Assembly (NCBI GenBank): GCA_963662175.1
Contig: OY759218.1
Coordinates: forward strand, 992,001 to 1,056,000
From: Aradus depressus
Taxonomy: Eukaryota > Arthropoda > Insecta > Hemiptera > Aradidae
Direction of reading: 5' to 3'
Length of the DNA stretch: 64,000 nt
The translations under genes were made by a program, and so were the position numbers. Under the pieces are notes generated by a model. The model ran no database searches, was not told the DNA's origin, and saw nothing but the letters and a program-made list of their open reading frames with translations. This document shows positions 1-15,019 of the stretch, piece after piece. The first letter of the stretch is position 1; each line of letters begins with the position of its first letter.

Positions 1-34
1 AGATTTATCCGGAAAGTCCCATCCGAAGGACGAC

Positions 35-3000
35 GTGCTCAAGGCTATTTTCAACCTAAGTGATATTTCACCTACCCAGGTTTATTTACATAACATACGT
101 CTCATTATCGAGTACCTCACATTCGAAAAAGCCCTGGATCATCGCTTAAAGTCCCATCCGAAGGACGACGTGCTCAAAGTGTTTTTTAACTTCCCGATTG
201 AAACATCTGACCTAAGTGCCTCAACTAGATTTCTAAGTGGCGATCCTGAGCTCGGTAGACTCCATTCTTGAAATTTCTCGCTTTTTAACGGTTTATAGAT
301 TTAATATTTGTTAAAACTGATAGAGAACGACCGGATTATCTGAATCCTACACAAAAATCAAAATAAAAATGTTTTTCAAAAAATTTGCGCTATTTAACGG
401 TTTATAGGCTTAATAATTGTTAAAACTGATACGACAGATTCAGATTTATCCGGAAAGTCCCATCCGAAGGACGACGTGCTCAAGGCTATTTTCAACCTAA
501 GTGAAATTTCACCTACCCAGGTTTATTTACATAACATACGTCTCATTATCGAGTACCTCACATTCGAAAAAGTCCTGGAACATCGCTTAAAGTCCCATCC
601 GAAGGACGACGTGCTCATAGTTATTTTTCACTTCCCGATTAAAACATCTGACCTAAGTGCCTCAGCTAGATTTGTAAGTGGCGATCCTGAGCTCGGTAGA
701 CTCCATTCATCAAATTTCTCGCTTTTTAACGGTTTATAGATTAAATATTTGTTAAAACTGATAGAGAACGACCGGATTATCTGAACCCCACACAAAAATC
801 AAAATGAAAACGTTTTTCAAAAAATTCGCGCTATTTAACGGTTTATAGGCTTAATAACTGTTAATACTGATACGACAGAATCAGATATATCCGAAAAGTC
901 CCATCCGACGGACGACGTGCTCAAAGCTATTTTCAACCTAAGTGAAATTTCACCTAACCAGGTTTATTTACATAACATACGTCTCATTATCGAGTACCTC
1001 ACATTCGAAAAAGCCCTGGATCATCGCTTAAAGTCCCATCCGAAGGACGACGTGCTCAAAGTGTTTTTTAACTTCCCGATTGAAACATCTGACCTAAGTG
1101 CCTCAGCTAGATTTCTAAGTGGCGATCCTGAGCTCGGTAGACTCCATTCTTCAAATTTCTCGCTTTTTAACGGTTTATAGATTTAATATTTGTTAAAACT
1201 GATAGAGAACGACCGGATTATCTGAATCCTACACAAAAATCAAAATAAAAATGTTTTTCAAAAAATTTGCGCTATTTAACGGTTTATAGGCTTAATAATT
1301 GTTAAAACTGATACGAGAGATTCAGATTTATCCGGAAAGTCCCATCCGAAGGACGACGTGCTCAAGGCTATTTTCAACCTAAGTGATATTTCACCTACCC
1401 AGGTTTATTTACATAACATACGTCCCATTATCGAGTACCTCACATTCGAAAAAGCCCTGGATCATCGCTTAAAGTCCCATCCGAAGGACGACGTGCTCAA
1501 AGTGTTTTTTAACTTCCCGATTGAAACATCTGACCTAAGTGCCTCAACTAGATTTCTAAGTGGCGATCCTGAGCTCGGTAGACTCCATTCTTGAAATTTC
1601 TCGCTTTTTAACGGTTTATAGATTTAATATTTGTTAAAACTGATAGAGAACGACCGGATTATCTGAATCCTACACAAAAATCAAAATAAAAATGTTTTTC
1701 AAAAAATTTGCGCTATTTAACGGTTTATAGGCTTAATAATTGTTAAAACTGATACGACAGATTCAGATTTATCCGGAAAGTCCCATCCGAAGGACGACGT
1801 GCTCAAGGCTATTTTCAACCTAAGTGAAATTTCACCTACCCAGGTTTATTTACATAACATACGTCTCATTATCGAGTACCTCACATTCGAAAAAGTCCTG
1901 GAACATCGCTTAAAGTCCCATCCGAAGGACGACGTGCTCATAGTTATTTTTCACTTCCCGATTAAAACATCTGACCTAAGTGCCTCAGCTAGATTTGTAA
2001 GTGGCGATCCTGAGCTCGGTAGACTCCATTCATCAAATTTCTCGCTTTTTAACGGTTTATAGATTAAATATTTGTTAAAACTGATAGAGAACGACCGGAT
2101 TATCTGAACCCCACACAAAAATCAAAATGAAAACGTTTTTCAAAAAATTCGCGCTATTTAACGGTTTATAGGCTTAATAACTGTTAATACTGATACGACA
2201 GAATCAGATATATCCGAAAAGTCCCATCCGACGGACGACGTGCTCAAGGCTATTTTCAACCTAAGTGAAATTTCACCTAACCAGGTTTATTTACATAACA
2301 TACGTCTCATTATCGAGTACCTCACATTCGAAAAAGCCCTGGATCATCGCTTAAAGTCCCATCCGAAGGACGACGTGCTCAAAGTGTTTTTTAACTTCCC
2401 GATTGAAACATCTGACCTAAGTGCCTCAGCTAGATTTCTAAGTGGCGATCCTGAGCTCGGTAGACTCCATTCTTGAAATTTCTCGCTTTTTAACGGTTTA
2501 TAGATTTAATATTTGTTAAAACTGATAGAGAACGACCGAATTATCTGATTCCTACACAAAAATCAAAATAAAAATGTTTTTCAAAAAATTTTCGCTATTT
2601 AACGGTTTATAGGCTTAATAATTGTTAAAACTGATACGAGAGATTCAGATTTATCCGGAAAGTCCCATCCGAAGGACGACGTGCTCAAGGCTATTTTCAA
2701 CCTAAGTGATATTTCACCTACCCAGGTTTATTCACATAACATACGTCTCATTATCGAGTACCTCACATTCGAAAAAGCCCTGGATCATCGCTTAAAGTCC
2801 CATCCGAAGGACGACGTGCTCAAAGTGTTTTTTAACTTCCCGATTGAAACATCTGACCTAAGTGCCTCAACTAGATTTCTAAGTGGCGATCCTGAGCTCG
2901 GTAGACTCCATTCTTGAAATTTCTCGCTTTTTAACGGTTTATAGATTTAATATTTGTTAAAACTGATAGAGAACGACCGGATTATCTGAATCCTACACAA

Positions 3001-4003
3001 AAATCAAAATGAAAACGTTTTTCAAAAAATTTGCGCTATTTAACGGTTTATAGGCTTAATAATTGTTAAAACTGATACGACAGATTCAGATTTATCAGGA
3101 AAGTCCCATCCGACGGACGACGTGCTCAAGGCTATTTTCAACCTAAGTGAAATTTCACCTACCCAGGTTTATTTACATAACATACGTCTCATTATCGAGT
3201 ACCTCACATTCGAAAAAGTCCTGGAACATCGCTTAAAGTCCCATCCGAAGGACGACGTGCTCATAGTTATTTTTCACTTCCCGATTAAAACATCTGACCT
3301 AAGTGCCTCAGCTAGATTTGTAAGTGGCGATCCTGAGCTCGGTAGACTCCATTCATCGAATTTCTCGCTTTTTAACGGTTTATAGATTAAATATTTGTTA
3401 AAACTGATAGAGAACGACCGGATTATCTGAACCCCACACAAAAATCAAAATGAAAACGTTTTTCAAAAAATTCGCGCTATTTAACGGTTTATAGGCTTAA
3501 TAACTGTTAATACTGATACGACAGAATCAGATATATCCGAAAAGTCCCATCCGACGGACGACGTGCTCAAGGCTATTTTCAACCTAAGTGAAATTTCACC
3601 TAACCAGGTTTATTTACATAACATACGTCTCATTATCGAGTACCTCACATTCGAAAAAGCCCTGGATCATCGCTTAAAGTCCCATCCGAAGGACGACGTG
3701 CTCAAAGTGTTTTTTAACTTCCCGATTGAAACATCTGACCTAAGTGCCTCAGCTAGATTTCTAAGTGGCGATCCTGAGCTCGGTAGACTCCATTCTTGAA
3801 ATTTCTCGCTTTTTAACGGTTTATAGATTTAATATTTGTTAAAACTGATAGAGAACGACCGAATTATCTGATTCCTACACAAAAATCAAAATAAAAATGT
3901 TTTTCAAAAAATTTGCGCTATTTAACGGTTTATAGGCTTAATAATTGTTAAAACTGATACGACAGATTCAGATTTATCCGGAAAGTCCCATCCGAAGGAC
4001 GAC
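35..4003 (+). repeat. Three-monomer higher-order repeat (A-B-C, 1323 bp), three copies
   Basis: Three successive trimers are visible. Type A (35, 1358, 2681) has GTGATATTTCACCTACCC, GCCCTGGATCAT and a terminal TCTTGA. Type B (476, 1799, 3122) has GTGAAATTTCACCTACCC, GTCCTGGAACAT, CATAGTTATTTTTCAC and GTAAGTGG. Type C (917, 2240, 3563) has ACGGACGACG, CACCTAACC and TCAGCTAG. Copies one trimer apart are nearly identical, while adjacent monomers within a trimer differ at many sites. This is the signature of amplification as 1323-bp blocks. After 4004 the order becomes mixed, with partial A-B-C runs returning near 6645-7790 and 9733-11760. Confidence 0.9.
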
Positions 4004-4444
4004 GTGCTCAAGGCTATTTTCAACCTAAGTGAAATTTCACCTACCCAGGTTTATTTACATAACATACGTCTCATTATCGAGTACCTCATATTCGAAAAAG
4101 TCCTGGAACATCGCTTAAAGTCCCATCCGAAGGACGACGTGCTCATAGTTATTTTTCACTTCCCGATTAAAACATCTGACCTAAGTGCCTCAGCTAGATT
4201 TCTAAGTGGCGATCCTGAGCTCGGTAGACTCCATTCTTGAAATTTCTCGCTTTTTAACGGTTTATAGATTAAATATTTGTTAAAACTGATAGAGAACGAC
4301 CGGATTATCTGAATCCTACACAAAAATCAAAATAAAAATGTTTTCTCAAAAAATTTGCGCTATTTAACGGTTTATAGGCTTAATAATTGTTAAAACTGAT
4401 ACGACAGATTCAGATTTATCCGGAAAGTCCCATCCGAAGGACGA

Positions 4445-4883
4445 CGTGCTCAAGGCTTTCAACCTAAGTAGAAATTGACCTACCCAGGTTTATTTACATA
4501 ACAGACGTCTCATTATCGAGTACCTCACATTCGAAAAAGCCCTGGATCATTGCTTATTGTCCCATCCGAAGGACGTCGTGCTCAAAGTGTTTTTTAACTT
4601 CCCGATTAAAACATCTGACCTAAGTGCCTCAACTAGATTTCTAAGTGGCGATCCTGAGCTCGGTAGACTCCATTCTTGAAATTTCTCGCTTTTTAACGGT
4701 TTATAGATTTAATATTTGTTAAAACTGATAGAGAACGACCGGATTATCTGAATCCTACACAAAAATCAAAATAAAAATGTTTTTCAAAAAATTCACGCTA
4801 TTTAACGGTTTATAGGCTTAATAACTGTTAAAACTGATACGACAGAATCAGATATATCCGAAAAGTCCCATCCGACGGACGAC
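4445..4883 (+). repeat. Variant D monomer of the 441-bp satellite (representative)
   Basis: This variant reads GGCTTTCAACCTAAGTAGAA followed by ATTGACC, where other monomers read GGCTATTTTCAACCTAAGTG followed by AAATTTCACC. The small indels shift the frame and create an in-frame TGA, and they destroy the 12-bp palindrome GTGAAATTTCAC. D monomers recur, for example near 13260, 14580, 15020, 16670, 18290, 18730, 22450, 26920, 29185 and 31390. Their abundance shows that the open frame of other monomers is not maintained by selection. Confidence 0.85.
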
Positions 4884-7800
4884 GTGCTCAAGGCTATTTT
4901 CAACCTAAGTGAAATTTCACCTAACCAGGTTTATTTACATAACATACGTCTCATTATCGAGTACCTCACATTCGAAAAAGCCCTGGATCATCGCTTAAAG
5001 TCCCATCCGAAGGACGACGTGCTCAAAGTGTTTTTTAACTTCCCGATTGAAACATCTGACCTAAGTGCCTCAGCTAGATTTCTAAGTGGCGATCCTGAGC
5101 TCGGTAGACTCCATTCTTCAAATTTCTCGCTTTTTAACGGTTTATAGATTTAATATTTGTTAAAACTGATAGAGAACGACCGGATTATCTGAATCCTACA
5201 CAAAAATCAAAATAAAAATGTTTTTCAAAAGATTTGCGCTATTTAACGGTTTATAGGCTTAATAATTGTTAAAACTGATACGAGAGATTCAGATTTATCC
5301 AGAAAGTCCCATCCGAAGGACGACGTGCTCAAGGCTATTTTCAACCTAAGTGATATTTCACCTACCCAGGTTTATTTACATAACATACGTCTCATTATCG
5401 AGTACCTCACATTCGAAAAAGCCCTGGATCATTGCTTATTGTCCCATCCGAAGGACGACGTGCTCAAAGTGTTTTTTAACTTCCCGATTGAAACATCTGA
5501 CCTAAGTGCCTCAGCTAGATTTCTAAGTGGCGATCCTGAGCTCGGTAGACTCCATTCTTCAAATTTCTCGCTTTTTAACGGTTTATAGATTTAATATTTG
5601 TTAAAACTGATAGAGAACGACTGGATTATCTGAATCCTACACAAAAATCAAAATAAAAATGTTTTTCAAAAGATTTGCGCTATTTAACGGTTTATAGGCT
5701 TAATAATTGTTAAAACTGATACGAGAGATTCAGATTTATCCAGAAAGTCCCATCCGAAGGACGACGTGCTCAAGGCTATTTTCAACCTAAGTGATATTTC
5801 ACCTACCCAGGTTTATTTACATAACATACGTCTCATTATCGAGTACCTCACATTCGAAAAAGCCCTGGATCATCGCTTAAAGTCCCATCCGAAGGACGAC
5901 GTGCTCATAGTTATTTTTCACTTCCCGATTAAAACATCTGACCTAAGTGCCTCAGCATTTGTAAGTGGCGATCCGGAGCTCGGTAGACTCCATTCTTCAA
6001 ATTTCTCGCTTTTTAACGGTTTATAGATTAAATATTTGTTAAAACTGATAGAGAACGACCGGATTATCTGAACCCCACACAAAAATCAAAATGAAAACAT
6101 TTTTCAAAAAATTCGCGCTATTTAACGGTTTATAGGCTTAATAACTGTTAAAACTGATACGACAGAATCAGATATATCCGAAAAGTCCCATCCGACGGAC
6201 GACGTGCTCAAGGCTATTTTCAACCTAAGTGAAATTTCACCTAACCAGGTTTATTTACATAACATACGTCTCATTATCGAGTACCTCACATTCGAAAAAG
6301 CCCTGGATCATCGCTTAAAGTCCCATCCGAAGGACGACGTGCTCAAAGTGTTTTTTAACTTCCCGATTGAAACATCTGACCTAAGTGCCTCAGCTAGATT
6401 TCTAAGTGGCGATCCTGAGCTCGGTAGACTCCATTCTTCAAATTTCTCGCTTTTTAACGGTTTATAGATTTAATATTTGTTAAAACTGAAAGAGAACGAC
6501 TGGATTATCTGAATCCTACACAAAAATCAAAATAAAAATGTTTTTCAAAAGATTTGCGCTATTTAACGGTTTATAGGCTTAATAATTGTTAAAACTGATA
6601 CGAGAGATTCAGATTTATCCAGAAAGTCCCATCCGAAGGACGACGTGCTCAAGGCTATTTTCAACCTAAGTGATATTTCACCTACCCAGGTTTATTTACA
6701 TAACATACGTCTCATTATCGAGTACCTCACATTCGAAAAAGCCCTGGATCATCGCTTAAAGTCCCATCCGAAGGACGACGTGCTCAAAGTGTTTTTTAAC
6801 TTCCCGATTGAAACATCTGACCTAAGTGCCACAACTAGATTTCTAAGTGGCGATCCTGAGCTCGGTAGACTCCATTCTTAAAATTTCTCGCTTTTTAACG
6901 GTTTATAGATTTAATATTTGTTAAAACTGATAGAGAACGACCGGATTATCTGAATCCTACACAAAAATCAAAATAAAAATGTTTTTCAAAAAATTTGCGC
7001 TATTTAACGATTTATAGGCTTAATAATTGTTAAAACTGATACGACAGATTCAGATTTATCCGGAAAGTCCCATCCGAAGGACGACGTGCTCAAGGCTATT
7101 TTCAACCTAAGTGAAATTTCACCTACCCAGGTTTATTTACATAACATACGTCTCATTATCGAGTACCTCACATTCGAAAAAGTCCTGGAACATAGCTTAA
7201 AGTCCCATCCGAAGGACGACGTGCTCATAGTTATTTTTCACTTCCCGATTAAAACATCTGACCTAAGTGCCTCAGCTAGATTTGTAAGTGGCGATCCGGA
7301 GCTCGGTAGACTCCATTCTTCAAATTTCTCGCTTTTTAACGGTTTATAGATTAAATATTTGTTAAAACTGATAGAGAACGACCGGATTATCTGAACCCCA
7401 CACAAAAATCAAAATGAAAACATTTTTCAAAAAATTCGCGCTATTTAACGGTTTATAGGCTTAATAACTGTTAAAACTGATACGACAGACTCAGATATAT
7501 CCGAAAAGTCCCATCCGACGGACGACGTGCTCAAGGCTATTTTCAACCTAAGTGAAATTTCACCTAACCAGGTTTATTTACATAACATACGTCTCATTAT
7601 CGAGTACCTCACATTCGAAAAAGCCCTGGATCATCGCTTAAAGTCCCATCCGAAGGACGACGTGCTCAAAGTGTTTTTTAACTTCCCGATTGAAACATCT
7701 GACCTAAGTGCCTCAGCTAGATTTCTAAGTGGCGATCCTGAGCTCGGTAGACTCCATTCTTCAAATTTCTCGCTTTTTAACGGTTTATAGGCTTAATATT

Positions 7801-10800
7801 TGTTAAAACTGATAGAGAACGTCCGGATTATCTGAATCCTACACAAAAATCAAAATAAAAATGTTTTTCAAAAGATTTGCGCTATTTAACGGTTTATAGG
7901 CTTAATAATTGTTAAAACTGATACGACAGATTCAGATTTATCCGGAAATTCCCATCCGAAGGACGACGTGCTCAAGGCTATTTTCAACCTAAGTGAAATT
8001 TCACCTAACCAGGTTTATTTACATAACATACGTCTCATTATCGAGTATCTCACATTCGAAAAAGCCCTGGATCATCGCTTAAAGTCCCATCCGAAGGACG
8101 ACGTGCTCAAAGTGTTTTTTAACTTCCCGATTGAAACATCTGACCTAAGTGCCTCAGCTAGATTTCTAAGTGGCGATCCTGAGCTCGGTAGACTCCATTC
8201 TTCAAATTTCTCGCTTTTTAACGGTTTATACATTTAATATTTGTTAAAACTGATACGAGAACGACCGGATTATCTGAATACTACACAAAAATCAAAATAA
8301 AAATGTTTTTCAAAAAATTTGCGCTATTTAACGGTTTATAGGCTTAATAATTGTTAAAACTGATACGACAGATTCAGATTTATCCGGAAAGTCCCATCCG
8401 AAGGACGACGTGCTCAAGGCTATTTTCAACCTAAGTGAAATTTCACCTACCCAGGTTTATTTACATAACATACGTCTCATTATCGAGTACCTCACATTCG
8501 AAAAAGTCCTGGAACATCGCTTAAAGTCCCATCCGAAGGACGACGTGCTCATAGTTATTTTTCACTTCCCGATTAAAACATCTGACCTAAGTGCCTCAGC
8601 TAGATTTCTAAGGGGCGATCCTGAGCTCGGTAGACTCCATTCTTGAAATTTCTCGCTTTTTAACGGTTTATAGATTTAATATTTGTTAAAACTGATAGAG
8701 AACGACCGGATTATCTGAATCCTACACAAAAATCAAAATAAAAATGTTTTTCAAAAAATTCGCGCTATTTAACGGTTTATAGGCTTAATAATTGTTAAAA
8801 CTGATACGAGAGATTCAGATTTATCCAGAAAGTCCCATCCGAAGGACGACGTGCTCAAGGCTATTTTCAACCTAAGTGATATTTCACCTACCCAGGTTTA
8901 TTTACATAACATACGTCTCATTATCGAGTACCTCACATTCGAAAAAGCCCTGGATCATTGCTTATTGTCCCATCCGAAGGACGAAGTGCTCAAAGTTTTT
9001 TTTAGCTTCCCCATTAAAACATCTGACCTAAGTGCCTCAACTAGATTTCTAAGTGGCGATCCTGAGCTCGGTAGACTCCATTCTTGAAATTTCTCGCTTT
9101 TTAACGGTTTATAGATTTAATATTTGTTAAAACTGATAGAGAACGACCGGATTATCTGAATCCTACACAAAAATCAAAATAAAAATGTTTTTCAAAAAAT
9201 TTGCTCTATTTAACGGTTTATAGGCTTAATAACTGTTAAAACTGATACGACAGAATCAGATATATCCGAAAAGTCCCATCCGACGGACGACGTGCTCAAG
9301 GCTATTTTCAACCTAAGTGAAATTTCACCTAACCAGGTTTATTTACATAACATACGTCTCATTATCGAGTACCTCACATTCGAAAAAGCCCTGGATCATC
9401 GGTTAAAGTCCCATCCGAAGGACGACGTGCTCAAAGTGTTTTTTAACTTCCCGATTGAAACATCTGACCTAAGTGCCTCAGCTAGATTTCTAAGTGGCGA
9501 TCCTGAGCTCGGTAGACTCCATTCTTCAATTTTCTCGCTTTTTAACGGTTTATAGATTTAATATTTGTTAAAACTGATAGAGAACGACCGGATTATCTGA
9601 ATCCTACACAAAAATCAAAATAAAAATGTTTTTCAAAAGATTTGCGCTATTTAACGGTTTATAGGCTTAATAATTGTTAAAACTGATACGAGAGATTCAG
9701 ATTTATCCAGAAAGTCCCATCCGAAGGACGACGTGCTCAAGGCTATTTTCAACCTAAGTGATATTTCACCTACCCAGGTTTATTTACATAACATACGTCT
9801 CATTATCGAGTACCTCACATTCGAAAAAGCCCTGGATCATCGCTTAAAGTCCCATCCGAAGGACGACGTGCTCAAAGTGTTTTTTAACTTCCCGATTGAA
9901 ACATCTGACCTAAGTGCCACAACTAGATTTCTAAGTGGCGATCCTGAGCTCGGTAGACTCCATTCTTCAAATTTCTCGCTTTTTAACGGTTTATAGATTA
10001 AATATTTGTTAAAACTGATAGAGAACGACCGGATTATCTGAATCCTACACAAAAATCAAAATAAAAATGTTTTTCAAAAAATTTGCGCTATTTAACGGTT
10101 TATAGGCTTAATAATTGTTAAAACTGATACGACAGATTCAGATTTATCCGGAAAGTCCCATCCGAAGGACGACGTGCTCAAGGCTATTTTCAACGTAAGT
10201 GAAATTTCACCTACCCAGGTTTATTTACATAACAAACGTCTCATTATGGAGTACCTCACATTCCAAAAAGTCCTGGAACATCGCTTAAAGTCCCATCCGA
10301 AGGACGACGTGCTCATAGTTATTTTTCACTTCCCGATTAAAACATCTGACCTAAGTGCCTCAGCTAGATTTGTAAGTGGCGATCCTGAGCTCGGTAGACT
10401 CCATTCTTCAAATTTCTCGCTTTTTAACGGTTTATAGATTAAATATTTGTTAAAACTGATAGAGAAGGACCGGATTATCTGAACCCCACACAAAAATCAA
10501 AATGAAAACATTTTTCAAAAAATTCGCGCTATTTAACGGTTTATAGGCTTAATAACTGTTAAAACTGATACGACAGAATCAGATATATCCGAAAAGTCCC
10601 ATCCGACGGACGACGTGCTCAAGGCTATTTTCAACCTAAGTGAAATTTCACCTAACCAGGTTTATTTACATAACATACGTCTCATTATCGAGTACCTCAC
10701 ATTCGAAAAAGCCCTGGATCATCGCTTAAAGTCCCATCCGAAGGACGACGTGCTCAAAGTGTTTTTTAACTTCCCGATTGAAACATCTGACCTAAGTGCC

Positions 10801-13800
10801 TCAGCTAGATTTCTAATTGGCGATCCTGAGCTCGGTAGACTCCATTCTTCAAATTTCTCGCTTTTTAACGGTTTATAGATTTAATATTTGTTAAAACTGA
10901 TAGAGAACGACCGGATTATCTGAATCCTACACAAAAATCAAAATAAAAATGTTTTTCAAAAAATTTGCGCTATTTAACGGTTTATAGGCTTAATAATTGT
11001 TAAAACTGATACGAGAGATTCAGATTTATCCGGAAAGTCCCATCCGAAGGACGACGTGCTCAAGGCTATTTTCAACCTAAGTGATATTTCACCTACCCAG
11101 GTTTATTTACATAACATACGTCTCATTATCGAGTACCTCACATTCGAAAAAGCCCTGGATCATCGCTTAAAGTCCCATCCGAAGGACGACGTGCTCAAAG
11201 TGTTTTTTAACTTCCCGATTGAAACATCTGACCTAAGTGCCTCAACTAGATTTCTAAGTGGCGATCCTGAGCTCGGTAGACTCCATTCTTGAAATTTCTC
11301 GCTTTTTAACGGTTTATAGATTTAATATTTGTTAAAACTGATAGAGAACGACCGGATTATCTGAATCCTACACAAAAATCAAAATAAAAATGTTTTTCAA
11401 AAAATTTGCGCTATTTAACGGTTTATAGGCTTAATAATTGTTAAAACTGATACGACAGATTCAGATTTATCCGGAAAGTCCCATCCGAAGGACGACGTGC
11501 TCAAGGCTATTTTCAACCTAAGTGAAATTTCACCTACCCAGGTTTATTTACATAACATACGTCTCATTATCGAGTACCTCACATTCGAAAAAGTCCTGGA
11601 ACATCGCTTAAAGTCCCATCCGAAGGACGACGTGCTCATAGTTATTTTTCACTTCCCGATTAAAACATCTGACCTAAGTGCCTCAGCTAGATTTGTAAGT
11701 GGCGATCCTGAGCTCGGTAGACTCCATTCTTCAAATTTCTCGCTTTTTAACGGTTTATAGATTAAATATTTGTTAAAACTGATAGAGAAGGACCGGATTA
11801 TCTGAACCCCACACAAAAATCAAAATGAAAACATTTTTCAAAAAATTCGCGCTATTTAACGGTTTATAGGCTTAATAACTGTTAAAACTGATACGACAGA
11901 ATCAGATATATCCGAAAAGTCCCATCCGACGGACGACGTGCTCAAGGCTATTTTCAACCTAAGTGAAATTTCACCTAACCAGGTTTATTTACATAACATA
12001 CGTCTCATTATCGAGTACCTCACATTCGAAAAAGTCCTGGAACATCGCTTAAAGTCCCATCCGAAGGACGACGTGCTCATAGTTATTTTTCACTTCCCGA
12101 TTAAAACATCTGACCTAAGTGCCTCAGCTAGATTTGTAAGTGGCGATCCTGAGCTCGGTAGACTCCATTCATCAAATTTCTCGCTTTTTAACGGTTTATA
12201 GATTAAATATTTGTTAAAACTGATAGAGAACGACCGGATTATCTGAACCCCACACAAAAATCAAAATGAAAACGTTTTGCAAAAAATTCGCGCTATTTAA
12301 CAGTTTATAGGCTTAATAACTGTTAAAACTGATACGACAGAATCAGATATATCCGAAAAGTCCCATCCGACGGACGACGTGCTCAAGGCTATTTTCAACC
12401 TAAGTGAAATTTCACCTAACCAGGTTTATTTACATAACATACGTCTCATTATCGAGTACCTCACATTCGAAAAAGCCCTGGATCATCGCTTAAAGTCCCA
12501 TCCGAAGGACGACGTGCTCAAAGTGTTTTTTAACTTCCCGATTGAAACATCTGACCTAAGTGCCTCAGCTAGATTTCTAAGTGGCGATCCTGAGCTCGGT
12601 AGACTCCATTCTTGAAATTTCTCGCTTTTTAACGGTTTATAGATTTAATATTTGTTAAAACTGATAGAGAACGACCGGATTATCTGAATCCTACACAAAA
12701 ATCAAAATAAAAATGTTTTTCAAAAAATTTGCGCTATTTAACGGTTTATAGGCTTAATAATTGTTAAAACTGATACGACAGATTCAGATTTATCCGGAAA
12801 GTCCCATCCGAAGGACGACGTGCTCAAGGCTATTTTCAACCTAAGTGAAATTTCACCTACCCAGGTTTATTTACATAACATACGTCTCATTATCGAGTAC
12901 CTCACATTCGAAAAAGTCCTGGAACATCGCTTAAAGTCCCATCCGAAGGACGACGTGCTCATAGTTATTTTTCAATTCCCGATTAAAACATCTGACCTAA
13001 GTGCCTCAGCTAGATTTCTAAGTGGCGATCCTGAGCTCGGTAGACTCCATTCTTCAAATTTCTCGCTTTTTAACGGTTTATAGATTAAATATTTGTTAAA
13101 ACTGATAGAGAACGACCGGATTATCTGAATCCTACACAAAAATCAAAATAAAAATGTTTTTCAAAAAATTTGCGCTATTTAACGGTTTATAGGCTTAATA
13201 ATTGTTAAAACTGATACGACTGATTCAGATTTATCCGGAAAGTCCCATCCGAAGGACGACGTGCTCAAGGCTTTCAACCTAAGTAGAAATTGACCTACCC
13301 AGGTTTATTTACATAACATACGTCTCATTATCGAGTACCTCACAATCGAAAAAGCCCTGAATCATTGCTTATTGTCCCATCCGAAGGACGTCGTGCTCAA
13401 AGTGTTTTTTAACTTCCCGATTAAAACATCTGACCTAAGTGCCTCAACTAGATTTCTAAGTGGCGATCCTGAGCTCGGTAGACTCCATTCTTGAAATTTC
13501 TCGCTTTTTAACGGTTTATAGATTTAATATTTGTTAAAACTGATAGAGAACGACCGGATTATCTGAATCCTACACAAAAATCAAAATAAAAATGTTTTTC
13601 AAAAAATTCACGCTATTTAACGGTTTATAGGCTTAATAACTGTTAAAACTGATACGACAGAATCAGATATATCCGAAAAGTCCCATCCGAAGGACGACGT
13701 GCTCAAGGCTATTTTCAACCTAAGTGATATTTCACCTACCCAGGTTTATTTACATAACATACGTCTCATTATCGAGTACCTCACATTCGAAAAAGCCCTG

Positions 13801-15019
13801 GATCATCGCTTAAAGTCCCATCCGAAGGACGACGTGCTCAAAGTGTTTTTTAACTTCCCGATTGAAACATCTGACCTAAGTGCCACAACTAGATTTCTAA
13901 GTGGCGATCCTGAGCTCGGTAGACTCCATTCTTAAAATTTCTCGCTTTTTAACGGTTTATAGATTTAATATTTGTTAAAACTGATAGAGAAGGACCGGAT
14001 TTTCTGAATCCTACACAAAAATCAAAATAAAAATGTTTTTCAAAAAATTTGCGCTATTTAACGGTTTATAGGCTTAATAATTGTTAAAACTGATACGACA
14101 GAATCAGATATATCCGAAAAGTCCCATCCGACGGACGACGTGCTCAAGGCTATTTTCAACCTAAGTAGAAATTGACCTACCCAGGTTTATTTACATAACA
14201 TACGTCTCATTATCGAGTACCTCACATTTGAAAAAGTCCTGGAACATCGCTTAAAGTCCCATCCGCAGGACGACGTGCTCATAGTTATTTTTCACTTCCC
14301 GATTAAAACATCTGATCTAAGTGCCTCAGCTAGATTTGTAAGTGGCGATCCTGAGCTCGGTAGACTCCATTCTTCAAATTTCTCGCTTTTTAACGGTTTA
14401 TAGATTAAATATTTGTTAAAACTGATAGAGAACGACCGGATTATCTGAATCCTACACAAAAATCAAAATAAAAATGTTTTTCAAAAAATTTGCGCTATTT
14501 AACGGTTTATAGGCTTAATAATTGTTAAAACTGATACGACAGATTCAGATTTATCCAGAAAGTCCCATCCGAAGGACGACGTGCTCAAGGCTTTCAACCT
14601 AAGTAGAAATTGACCTACCCAGGTTTATTTACATAACATACGTCTCATTATCGAGTACCTCACATTCGAAAAAGCCCTGGATCATAGCTTAAAGTCCCAT
14701 CCGAAGGACGACGTGCTCAAAGTGTTTTTTAACTTCCCGATTGAAACATCTGACCTAAGTGCCTCAACTAGATTTCTAAGTGGCGATCCTGAGCTCGGTA
14801 GACTCCATTCTTGAAATTTCTCGTTTTTAACGGTTTATAGATTTAATATTTGTTAAAACTGATAGAGAACGACCGGATTATCTGAATCCTACACAAAAAT
14901 CAAAATAAAAATGTTTTTCAAAAAATTTGCGCTATTTAACGGTTTATAGGCTTAATAATTGTTAAAACTGATACGACAGATTCAGATTTATCCGGAAAGT
15001 CCCATCCGAAGGACGACGT

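Noticed and set aside
1..2000. CENP-B box in the satellite
   Set aside because: The minus strand has TTTCAATCGGGA, which matches the 3' half (CGGGA) of the box, but the required TTCG half is absent (GATG there).
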